A stretch of DNA of 64,000 bases from Globodera rostochiensis. Taxonomy: Eukaryota; Nematoda; Chromadorea; Rhabditida; Heteroderidae. The stretch is from the NCBI GenBank assembly GCA_018350325.1, contig JAEVLN010000001.1:62001-126000 (forward strand), given 5' to 3'. The position numbers were made by a program, and so were the translations under genes. Of the stretch, positions 25,056-36,211 are shown piece by piece. The notes beneath the pieces were generated by a model. The model saw nothing but the letters and a program-made list of their open reading frames with translations, did no database searches and was not told the origin of the DNA. Each line of letters starts with the position of its first letter. Position 1 is the stretch's first letter.

Positions 25056-28000
25056 TTAAGACGTCGACTCTCCCTCCACCATTGGAAGTGGAGTCCTCTC
25101 CAACGCGACGGATTTGCGTCTTAAATATGCGACTGCTCGGGCCACGTTGCCGGAACCGTCGTCCCCCACTTCTTCGGAATGGTCTCCCAGGCTCAAATAA
25201 CGACTTCGAATCGACTGACTTCGGCCCCAATTGCGTTTCTCATTTTCATCTTTACGGATCCTTTGCAGAGGCGAAGAAATAGGATAATCCGCGACCGTAA
25301 TAACACTCGCGCTGTCGTCAATTCTCATCCCATCAGCTGGGGGTACTGCTTGCCCTTGTTGCCTTTGGCCAGTTTCGGTATCAGCCACATTGACTGAAGC
25401 CGTTCCCTTCTCTACATCCATCGACAGGGATTCGTCCAAACTTTTGTCGCTTCCCGTTGTCGAATCAGACTCGTACAAATTAAATCGAATGGAATGGCCG
25501 TTTTGCGCATTTTGAATGGCGATTCGAAGCTAAAGACAAAAAAATGCATAAAATGGTCTGAAAGGAATTCTAATGCCCCTTCACTGAAATTTGTTAAATT
25601 TTTAAATGTTTTTCCGTTGATGGCATTTTTCTTTTCCGTCTCAGCGATGCCGACTCACGTCTCTTAGTGCTACAACTCCGACCAAACGCCCTCTCTCAGT
25701 GACGTAGGCCCTTTCCAAGTCGAGCAGAGAAAACAAATAATGCACCTTAAAATAACGCAGCGATTCGTTAACTCATTGGGTTGTGCCATTCGAAAGCATT
25801 GTCTGTAAAAATACACGAACGAAATGTTCAAAAAAGTTAAAATAAAAAGTGCCAGATTCAGAAAATAAAAAAATTGTTAATTTTCAAAAATGTATTAATT
25901 TATTTCACTCACTTTGTAAACCGATGTTCTGCGGACGAGCTGAAATGGGGCCGGGTCGATTAGCTTCTCCTCAATCTCCAGCGGATGTCCAAGTTGGGCC
26001 AATTCCCATTCACGCCGCTATAAATTGGTACTTTTGTGCAGGCATTTTATTTTATGTTGATCCCCTCGCCATGTCCCAAATTCCAATTTTTTTTCTTTCT
26101 GTCCGGACAATCCGACTGACAGATTGTCGAAAGCCCTGCGCGACCCAACCAACTTCATCGTCCGTTAGGTCGTAGTCGACGCTCTCTCCGTTCTCTCGGT
26201 GTCGCAAATTCACCATTCGAAGACGTTTCTTCGCGGACCGGACATACTCCGCCAAATTCCCTGTTTGGCTTTTTCTTAAGACGGATTCCCTACGGCTAAA
26301 CAGACTCGATATTGGGGTTTGGTGTTCTAAAGTGCCCCAATTGGATCGGATCATTTCGGGGCAAGAAGTCTTCTTCTGGGTGATGAGTTGCTCTCCGTTT
26401 TCTTCTGATTGTGAGGCAAAGCTTAACTTTCTTTCAATCAGCTCGCACTTACTTCCGCCCTCCTCGTTGGTTGCTCCACGCGGCTCTGTGCCTTCTTCTT
26501 TCATTTCCGTCGCAGATGAGGACGATATTGCGTTTCGTCTGTTCCGAGTGGCCCCCGCCATTGGGCCGACGGCATTGGAAACGCAGCGTCGCTTAGGCAA
26601 AGAAAAGACGGGTTCCACAACGAATCTGCCATAATTATCGTTAATATGTGAAAGGACATTGTTGGGCCCCTCTGACCTGCTGCTTTGTCCTTCTCCGCCA
26701 TTCCGGTCCCATCGCATCGCCGCAGGGAACACGCGGTGCATTGATGAGGAGCACTTCTTCCCGACCGTTCTGCAAGCGTCTAAATCCTCTCCTTTCCTTT
26801 CACTATCGCCGGCTTTGTCGATGTTCGTGTCCGATGCGGAACATCGGCGGCCAATTGTCTTTGTCCCCTCGGCCGGCATTGCCCTCACTCCCCCCTCACT
26901 TTTTGCCCTTCGGCGTATTTCTTGGCCCTTCGCGTCCTTTGGATCCAAATCACTTTTCGCCTCTCCGTGCACACTTCTGACTGATCCCTGCTGAATCTTT
27001 AAAGACATTGGTGCAAATGCATTTTTACTTGGAGCATATCCAATTGGACTTCTCTAAAATGTCTGTCGATTGTTTCAATGGCCTTTTTTATGCGTTTCTC
27101 CGCTTCTCTCTTCCTCGCTTCGTCTCCGATTTGTGTCTTCAACAATTCGATAATTGTCCTTCGCGAAATGGAACCCAACAGCATCATGGAAGCTTAAATT
27201 CAAAAGGGCTTCTGCTTTTGTTGTAGCCTTATATACCGGAATCATCAACGACTGGAAAAGAGCGAAGTTTGGGCATTTCGACAAGCAATGAGCGAAGTTC
27301 TTTAAACGGAGTTAGCCGGCATAGATAACGCACTTTGGAAACCATAATGTTTTCTGCTGTACATTGATGAACCCTTCAAAGGCAAATTTTAGTGTTTTTT
27401 TGTTTGAATAAGCCTTACTCAGCGTTGGATGGAGGAATGTCCGGAAGGTACGGCAAATTTTTGATGCCGATCATAACGTCGTAAATAGACGGCTGGAGAT
27501 AAGCGCAAATTGCGTTAGCTATGATTACAGCAATCATTAGTGGGATTATGTAGATCAATTGTCCGGTGATTTCGCAACAGATCATTGCAACCGAAAATGG
27601 AGATTTTAAGGAAAAAAAAGTTGCACGAATTACTGAGACGGAATGAGTGACAGCACCGGTGAGGGCAGCGGCACCGACCACAGCGTAAATTCCGGGGAAA
27701 ATTGGCTAAAGGTAATTTGTTCTGGCTGATTTGTACGGGGGGAGGGGACCTGATCAGTTCCGTTCGAAATGCCATCGGGAAACATCGAACTAACAATTTC
27801 GCCCATCAATCGCCCGAAGGCAGCCCCAACAACAAACAACGGCATGAACATTCCGCATGGAATTGGCATAGTGTTGCAAAGTGCGGATAAAATGAGCTGA
27901 AAATGAGAACATCAAAGTTTTCAAAAAATAGAGCAATTTTGAGGACGAACAAATGTGACGATGAACAAAGTAAGCACCAAAAACACATTGTAAGGACCGT

Positions 28001-30062
28001 ATCCCTCGTGGTTGGTCCATGTGCCAAGAAGTTCGGATGAGCAGCCGTGAGGTGCCAAGATAGAATGGTGGAGGCCTTTTGACCATGTACAATTAGAGAA
28101 GAAGTCCAACACAGTTCGGGTGAATTTGTACTGTTTGGTAGTGCCACAAATGGGGAAGGCATGGGCATTAGAAAGATTACCCGTCCGGAAAGGAAACGAC
28201 CGTACCCTCGAGGGTAGGTAAAGGTGGCCACCTGTAAACAAAATTTATTTATTTATTTTGCTTTACCATTAATTAGTCTGTAATCGCGGACCAAAAAGGC
28301 GACAACAACGGGATACAGTAACCAGCTTAATTCAAATTCACCAAATTACTGTGTCATTGTGAAAGGTTTACTTGTTCTGGATATTTCGCTTGGCAAAACT
28401 GTTTTGGCGAAGAAACATCACAACTTTACGGTAGAAGAAGATGAACCCGGCACCGATGAAGCCACAGAAGAGGCTAATTTGTAAGGGAATTCGATGAGAA
28501 GGAAATGAATGAGGCGGCCAACCCACCCGATCAAAGCGAAGAAGGGCAGCTCTTCTGGCTCGAACGCGTCTTCGGGGAAATGCGTCTGATAGAAGGCTAC
28601 CAGAGTCACTAAAAGCAAGGCCTAATTACAATAAAATGTTCAAAAAAGCCTTCTGTGCCGAACGCGACCACTCGAAGCCATCTGAAGAAGTTATGGCCAT
28701 ATTTATCCACTATTACATTTCGTGACCTAAACACTGTCGCGCCACATGCGGCGGCGAAAAAGCCTCTCCAATAGTTTCTGACGGAAAAATACATTGTGGT
28801 GACCTCGATGGAGAACAGAACCCCTTGAAGAAAGTTTGGATTGGCCCATGCTTTTGGTGTTTCCTAAAGGCGATATACCTCCAATCGGCGCACTGAAAGT
28901 ACACGCAACCCCTGTGGCACAAGCAGCAGCGAGCATTTCCGACTTACGGCATTCGTTGCTGTAGGCACCATCAAAACGAGCGGCCAAACTGGACAGCAAA
29001 TTAGCTGCATTGGCGGCAACGTGGACAAAAGGACCCTTCGGGGAATTGGGAAGATTGTTCCGGTCAGAATTAATCAGAAGCACTCAAAAGGATACCATTT
29101 TGCCAATGGGAATGCCCGAGCCCAGGGAGAATGTGAGCCCAACAATTTTGGAGAACAAAGTGCGGGCGGTGAGGTAGTCCTTGAGGATCACCCCGCGGAG
29201 GATTGTCTTCATCTCGGGGATTCCCGAGCCTGAGAAAACAACGAATATTTACATAAAAGTGATTTGTGGAGGGAGGGCTAACCTACGGCCTGAGGAGCGA
29301 CGTAATGTACAAAAATTGCGGAACTGATCACCAAAAGTTCGGTATAGCACAGCCAGGAGAGATAAGTGCAAATGTAGTCCAGAAAAGAGTTACCCGTTTC
29401 ACCACTGACACTCATCAGAACGAGTTGGACTGCAAGAAAAGACAATTAGCGGAGTGTAAACATGACCAAATGAACATGTCTGCAGGTATTCGATAATATT
29501 GTCCATGAACATCGATGTCATTGCCATTCCAATGCCGAGAATGGCCAGAAAGAGCCAGTCGATCAGCTTAACGGAGAGAGACGTCCACTTGAACAAAAAC
29601 AGCGAGAAGACCATCGATTACCATCAGACGAATGGACTTGCACGAGAAGGCTACAAACAATCGGCCGGTTGGTTGGCGGCGTCCCTTTAATCTTTCCCAC
29701 TAACCGTTGCGCAGGCTTTTGGCCCATTTGCGCGTCCGTGCCATCCATTCTTTGGGCCGTGGCGCCCTCCAAGCCGCGCCTTCCTTTCGTTGCTGCTGCT
29801 CTCCGTGCCCCTCCACCTCTCTTTGAGCTCCTTCCGAATCTCGAAATCGCACGCTTTTCCTTCGCAATGTCGCAACGTTCAGTTGTCCAATGCGGTCCTC
29901 GTCAGTGAGCAAAGCGTCCTCATAAAAGCCCACCCTTTGACGACATTCCTCCGTTCCATCGCTTGCTTCCAATCGGTATCGACCCAACTTTTGTGACAAA
30001 ATGTCATTAATGTTGGCAAAGACTACGAAATGCCATTCTCGTCCAGTACCAATCAAATGCAC
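25056..30062 (-). CDS. ClC-family chloride channel with two CBS domains
   Basis: ClC proteins are dimeric chloride channels or exchangers; the ClC-1/2-like group sits in the plasma membrane. The order is: cytoplasmic N terminus (from 30062, with [14 protein letters not shown]); helix B ([20 protein letters not shown]); the selectivity region [13 protein letters not shown]; then [46 protein letters not shown]; and [18 protein letters not shown]. Next come [41 protein letters not shown]1 ([34 protein letters not shown]), a 318-residue Ser-rich insert (27008-26052), and CBS2 ([29 protein letters not shown]). It ends in a 140-residue tail at 25056. At the gating-glutamate position the spliced sequence reads Met. 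About 20 exons are inferred. Confidence 0.92.
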
Positions 30063-31369
30063 TTTTTTCCCATTCGTTCCCCTCTTCCTTCAGACTTGTT
30101 CAGAGGTAATTGCCCGACCCGATCAATTTCAGTCCGATTGCTACATTTTCCTCATTCACCATTCCACTCTCCCCCTCTCCCTCTCTCTCTCTTTCTTCCC
30201 CCTTTCTCTCTCCCTCATGCTTTCTCTCCTCACTCTCTCCCCCTCATGCTTTCTCTCTCCTCACTCTCTCCCCCTCATGCTTTCTCTCCTCACTCTCTCT
30301 TTCTCTCCTTATTCTCCTCACTCTCTCTCGCACTCTTTCCCTCTCCCCTCGCTCCTATCTCACTCTCTCTCCCCCTCATGCTTTCTCTCCTCACTCTCTC
30401 CCCCTCATGCTTTCTCTCCTCACTCTCTCCCCCTCATGCTTTCTCTCCTCACTCTCTCCCCCTCATGCTTTCTCTCCTCACTCTCTCCCCCTCATGCTTT
30501 CTCTCCTCACTCTCTCCCCCTCATGCTTTCTCTCCTCACTCTCTCCCCCTCATGCTTTCTCTCCTCACTCTCTCCCCCTCATGCTTTCTCTCTCCTCACT
30601 CTCCCCCCACCCCCCCCTCTCCCTCTCTCTGACCACTGTGTTCTCATAGCTGTACTGCCGATCGGTCTTCTTCAAAATTCCATTTAATGGCGTGCTGTTA
30701 ATCATCTGTTGCTTTGTTTTCTCCCGCTGAGTGATAAATATTTGAATTTCAAGGAATGATGACAGTAGTTTGGCTGGATTTTACTAAATGGGGGGACATC
30801 ATTTGAACACTGATCCAAAAGGCGATCACTTTCTAAAGGCGAGGGTTGGGAGGGGGGGGGTCGGCGACTAATCAAAAATTTGGGATTTATGAAACGTGTT
30901 TATTGGGCGCTTGGCTAGTCGATTAAGGACGAAATGATGAGTTCGAAAGAACTGTTGGAATCAGTTTAATGCGGGGGAGTTGGGGGGAGTTGGGGGGGGG
31001 GGAGATTTGCATATCATTTTTGGTTGGGCGAATGTTTTGTCGTTGTGCTGCCGGAGGAGAGAATGACGACACGACGACGGAATGGAGCAGTTTTAGGGAT
31101 GTTTTGTGCACGGAAACGGAATTTGAAGCCAATGCCACCACCGCTAATTGGCCACAATTTTTATCATTTTATCTTTTCAGAATAAATATTAATCCGATAA
31201 TTTCCATAATTTGCACAGTTTATTTTATACTAAAAACAATGACTGAACGTAAAAATGGCATAAATAAATTTAGGAGGAGATCAGAAAGCAAAAGGCACCA
31301 ATTTAAGTTTGATTAGAGCGAAGATGGAATTAAAATGTTCGGAAGCATTGAACGGAGCAACTGAAACCC
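30063..31369. other. intergenic between two minus-strand genes
   Basis: Apart from the CT-rich repeat, this stretch shows no supported gene. It should hold the promoter of the ClC gene and the 3' end of the PTR gene. A GGGGGAGTTGG-type G tract lies near 30975. Confidence 0.45.
30170..30632. repeat. 29-bp CT-rich minisatellite
   Basis: The unit is CTCACTCTCTCCCCC followed by TCATGCTTTCTCTC (29 bp). It is regular between 30360 and 30600, with degenerate copies before. All plus-strand frames are open across it, giving Ser/Leu/Pro-rich frames of 180-230 codons that I do not regard as genes. It lies directly upstream of the ClC start codon. Confidence 0.9.
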
Positions 31370-34300
31370 TTACGAAGTCCATCGTTGGGGGACAAAAGAA
31401 GCCAATGCCGGGAGGAGAAAGACACAATGCCACACACTCAAAGCGGCGCCGAGGAAGAACAGTTGAGCCTGGAGGGCGAAGAACGGCACTTGGCACAGAA
31501 GCAGAGGAGGCAGAACGGCCAGAAGCCAAAGCAGAACGACCTGAAACACAACAACAACAACAATAAAAACAACAACAACATATAAATCAATATGTACATA
31601 ATTCTAGCGGATATTTTAAAATTTCCCTAAAATTTCGTACCGTGGCCACAATCTGTAGGGAAAAGTTCAGCGAACGTTGAAGACGATCTTCCTTAGCCCA
31701 ACATGCAATATACTCGCCCAAAAAGTGTCCCCCAAGCTGTGCACTCAAAACTCCGATTATAATTGCCGAAGGGGCGGTCAGCAGATCGAATTGAAGGCCG
31801 AGAAAATGGCCGAGCCCAAATAAATCTGAAAGTTTTGAGGTGAGGAGACAAAAGGGCCAAATGTTTTGAATTTACTGATAAATATGGAGCCAGTGCAAAG
31901 GGCGTACAACAAAGCCCAGCAAAAGTTGCGAAAGACGAGCAAAGGCACCACAAATGCCGACCCGACGAGAGCAAACACCGACCTAACGAGGAATTGAGAA
32001 GAATATCCGGTCCCCCGCCCGTTACCTCCAAATGAACGGGTCGATGGTGTCCATAATGTCCACGGTGCGAGAGTCCGTGTCGAACACAGAGATCAGAAAG
32101 TCCGGAAAGCGTTTGGCCACGGTTCGACATTGATTGATCAGACCACGTTTTCCAGTCAGTCCCCGCGTTCCGTTGTAAGCGATCAATACGATCATTTGAT
32201 CGATGGACGGGGAAAGTTTGCTTAAGTTTCTAACTTTCTCTTTTATTTCTGACAGCGTAATTGGGGTAAACCGGTAAGTGTAAATAGACTGAAAGACTAA
32301 TGCGAACCTTTCATTGAGCGTGAAATGGACGCCACTGCGCCAAGCTCGGTAAGGGAATCCGTTGATGAACGCGCTGAATTTGGTCATGTTGACGCTGTCA
32401 GCAAAAAGTTCGGCGGTGGAAAGCTGTGCAAAAATATCGGAGCCAAGCTGATCCCGGTGATAATCAAACAGCCAAGACTGGTGAGCCCGGGGTGCAATTG
32501 CCTGCGGCATGGAAGTCGCCTCAGAAAGAAATTCCTGAACGATCGAAGTCGAAGTGTGTAATCGATTGATTGTTGGCTTGGCTAATTGACCTTGAATTTG
32601 ACATATTGTTTGGGGTCCTCAAAGTTTGGTGGGCGTCGAATTATGTAAAGAATTTGGAGAAAATCCATCCAAATCTGCCAACGAACAAATTGCAAACTCA
32701 AAAAGAATTGGACAAAACATTGTCCATCAGATTAAATCCGCGCAAGGCCGGCGAGTCTCGAGGCAGCAATCGACGATAATCCATTCCGTTGGCCGCGAGA
32801 GGGACGCCCCTGGCCAAAGACAGCCAAAGAAGAAGGGTGGAGGCGGCAAGGACCAGACATTTGCCCGGGAGGGACGACAGAAAGACGCCGAGGGGGTCCA
32901 AAGGGAAAGACAAAAGACAGTCTGGAGATGACTCATTTCTTACGAATCGCTCTCCTCACAAAAGCCTGACGGAAGCACCGTTTGGCGTTCTGTCGTCGTC
33001 CTTTCTCTGTTCCAAGTCCGTTCATCACCGGATTCTGAATCGCTTCTTTGCTTGTGTTGGACTCCGGTTTAGCAAATGGCGGATGTCCGGTTGTTGGCGG
33101 CTTTTTGACCTCTGCGTTCGTCGTACCCAAATCCAAACTTGGAGGTTCCAAATTGCCATTTTCAAGCCGAAAATGAACGGATTGGTGGTGACAAAGCAAA
33201 GCGAGAAGGGGGGCAAACAAAAACACCTTAAAAAGACTGAGAACTTTGCTTTCAGACTGATAGAAACTTGGAGAATTATCGAATTTAGGTGCAGGAGTGC
33301 CAGGAAAGCTGCCAGAATGCGATAATGTTTGGCGGGGAGGAGGAAGAAGAGCATGGCGAAGGAAAGGAGTGGCGGCAAATGAGTGCAGAGGAATGAGGGG
33401 GCGATCTGAAAACTTTGAGTGCAGCTACGGGCGGATCAAGATTTTGTGTCCTTCCCCCCACCTGATCAAATGTACTCGCCAATCGTTCGCTGGCAGTGAA
33501 ATGCTTCCGACGCGATTCGTTGAGAAGGCGACACCACGCGGATGTAAAATGAAATGTGCCGTTTGCAACTGAAGTTAAGTGCGTTCATTGATAGCACAGA
33601 GAGGAGAGAAAGCCAACTGACTTAAGAGGACGGACAGGAGGAGTAGGGGCGAGGTGAAGAAGACCAGGCTGACGGGGAGGCCGATAATGGAGACGATCCC
33701 AACCGAAGCGAGCAGTGAAAGTGCCGGCATGCATAGGGAGAGAAGGGCCAGCAGAAAGCGGCGTCCTGGGACCTGGTCACAGAGCCAACCGGCAAGCGAG
33801 TGGAGGGCCAGATAGGCGAGCCCAAACAGATTCAAGCCTGAAGGGACAGAAGGCATTTAGGGAGAGGGTCTCTCGACTTACTAAACTATTCGAATTCAAA
33901 GTTTGCCTACCAACGAGTTTGTTCCTTCCGGCGTCGAGCACCCCTCGAGTCATTTCACTGGACACCGCGTTTGACCCGTGCGCGACCAACTCCACTCGCT
34001 TGTCCTTTTGGGCATTGTGCCTGGCCGCTTCCCTTTCAGTCAAATTGTGAAAAGAATGCCCCCCCTTAGCCCTTCCCCAATTCCCCAATTCGCGGACCTT
34101 TCCCCTCTCCCCAATTCCCCAATTCGCGGAGCTTTCCCCTCTCCCCAATTCCCCAATTCGCGGACCTTTCCCCTCTCCCCAATTCCCCAATTCGCGGACC
34201 TTTCCCCTCTCCCCAATTCCCCAATTCGCGGACCTTTCCCCTCTCCCCAATTCCCCAATTCGCGGACCTTTCCCCTCTCCCCAATTCCCCAATTCGCGGA

Positions 34301-35303
34301 CCTTTCCCCTCTCCCCAATTCCCCAATTCGCGGACCTTTCCCCTCTCCCCAATTCCCCAATTCGCGGAGCTTTCCCCTCTCCCCAATTCCCCAATTCGCG
34401 GACCTTTCCCCTCTCCCCAATTCCCCAATTCGCGGACCTTTCCACCGCCTGCTCGAACAATTCCAATTCTTTTTCTCTAAGCAATTCGCGGCTGAACGAT
34501 GTGAAGTAGAAGGCGATGTATTGGGCTCCGACCAGCTCGCCCTTTGAGTCCACTGTCCGGTTGAATACGTGCTGTTCGAGGACATTTATTCACAACTCCC
34601 AACATTTCCCACAGACGCTCTCTCACCTTCCCAATGTTCACGTCGTAGCTGAGCACTCGACTTACCGGATATTGCATTTCCACTTGGCCAAGAAGTTTCA
34701 GCCAAGCAATGTCCTTCGTTGTAAAAGAAGGAGCAAATAAAAGCAATTTGCCAAAATTTCCAATTACCATTAACTTCTGGATTTGGTCATTGATTTCACA
34801 GAGGGGATGACATATTTGTGCATAAGTGAAGTTTCCTGCAATTCTCCTAATTTTAATAATTAATCGTCATTTGATCACCCCGAGGTCCATTGATCACAAT
34901 CCTTTGGGTGACATGCTCATAGAAGGCTTTAAACTCCTCGAAATGGTCCGACTGGAGCATATTCCCCTCGGGCGACCTGGCTATTCCGAACAGCGCCATG
35001 TACCATTCCTTCGACCGATTCTATGGAAACAAACCGACCATTTTGCTCATTTTGTCCAATTCATCTCCCCCTGCTTCAAACCGTCTCTCCAAAAAAAGCC
35101 TTTTGTACAACGATTTCCCTCCTCGATGGTGCATTTTCCGGAACAAATCCCTCGTCCAGCCCAACTTCGAGTTTAATTCGAAAGAATGCGGCAATTAGAG
35201 ATGGCGCTAACAGTGCCAAAGAAATAAGAACGGACGGGACGGCATATTTGCCAATGAAAGCACCCAAAAGGCCAAATCTGTTGGCTAACTCCCCGCTTGG
35301 CAT
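31370..35303 (-). CDS. patched-related (PTR) RND-type membrane protein
   Basis: PTR proteins are nematode-expanded relatives of Patched, involved in cuticle, moulting and membrane trafficking. The start at 35303 gives FGLLGAFIGKYAVPSVLISL, the first membrane segment, then EVGLDEGFVPENAPSRRE, the usual post-TM1 motif. Later exons carry NRSKEWYMALFGIARSPEGN, VMVIGNFGKLLLFAPSF-type segments, LRGELVGAQYIAFYF-like sequence, the first TM cluster (FLLALLSLCMPALSLLASVG, VFFTSPLLLLSVLLSQLAFS), and a second extracellular region (DQMIVLIAYNGTRGLTGKRG). The second TM cluster has GSAFVVPLLVFRNFCWALLY, LFGLGHFLGLQFDLLTAPSA and IIIGVLSAQLGGHFLGEY. The last exon has QAQLFFLGAALSVWHCVFLL and a TAA at 31370. 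The Asp residues of the canonical GxxxD motifs are not seen. One 405-nt intron (34033-34437) contains a minisatellite. Confidence 0.85.
34067..34443. repeat. 34-bp minisatellite in a PTR intron, 11 units
   Basis: Eleven units recur every 34 bp (the CGCGGA core starts at 34091, 34125 and so on to 34431). On the minus strand each unit reads GTCCGCGAATTGGGG...GAGAGGGGAAAG, so it begins with GT and ends with AG. Nine of the eleven carry AAAG|GTCCGCG; two (at 34125 and 34363) have C for the G of GT. The first copy supplies the donor of the intron 34437-34033. Confidence 0.95.
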
Positions 35304-36211
35304 TTTTACTGCAAATTTGAAGAAAATTAAGGGAAAATTAAGGGAAAATTAATTTCGTTCTGAAGAAGCAAATTGCGTGGTTAATCTTTCCTCTGTGTCC
35401 ATTGGTAAGTGTTGGTGGGTTGGGCATAATTAAGGCAATTTGAACAAAAAAATATATCAGCAATAAATGTCAAGCATATTTAATTTTAGTTGGGCTGATC
35501 AAATTTAATGAAAGTGTCGGATCAATGGGATGCGATCAGTAGGCCAAGGGAAGAATTGCAACGATTAAATTCATTAAATTTCCAATACAGTAACCGTTTC
35601 CTCGGACATTATGGTTATTAGTTAGTGAAGAATCTGCGTTTTTGTTGCTTGAAAGTGTTAATTAATCCTTCTCCTCATCATTCACGTCCCAGTGGAAAGT
35701 GAGGCTGAGTATAAATATATATTATGTAACTCCTCCCCATCGATTTGTCCTCTCTAAATGAGAAAGCCTTCCCCTCCCCCGAGGGGTTGTCTTGGCATTA
35801 ATCATTCTGCCCGAGAGGGCGGGGCAGAGGGGTGGTCAAAGCTAAGATTTAGTTTTCGAAAAAGATAGCAAAAAGAGTTTAACTTTATGAACACAATGTT
35901 TTCTTTAATCGCATAACTGGAAGAAAGGTAAGGAAGGAGGCGATATTTATGAATGTATACAATTGTAATTTGGCTTTTACTAAAATTGACTCATTCGGGG
36001 CCTTAATCGATCAAGGACGACGGGACGACGGGGTGGGGGGGGGGGAAGGGCGAGGCTAAATTGAACGGAGAAAGTCGCTTTTTGGGAGGCTGAAATATTT
36101 ATGCAATCTTAGGCGGGGACCCCGAAGAATGATAGGTTGTGCCTTGATTTTTAAGTGTGGAAATGGCAAATTTCCAAAATTATGTCATTTGCCATAAAAA
36201 TCGGGCAAATT
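35304..36211. other. no gene recognised; probable PTR promoter region
   Basis: AT-rich sequence upstream of the PTR start, with no coding signal. A G tract lies near 36035 just before the satellite. Confidence 0.5.

Noticed and set aside
30001..30687. Plus-strand frames of 179-228 codons (Leu/Ser/Pro-rich)
   Set aside because: They are the CT-rich minisatellite upstream of the ClC gene.
33978..34547. Plus-strand 189-codon frame (Pro/Phe/Asn-rich)
   Set aside because: It is antisense to the PTR exon and its 34-bp intronic repeat.
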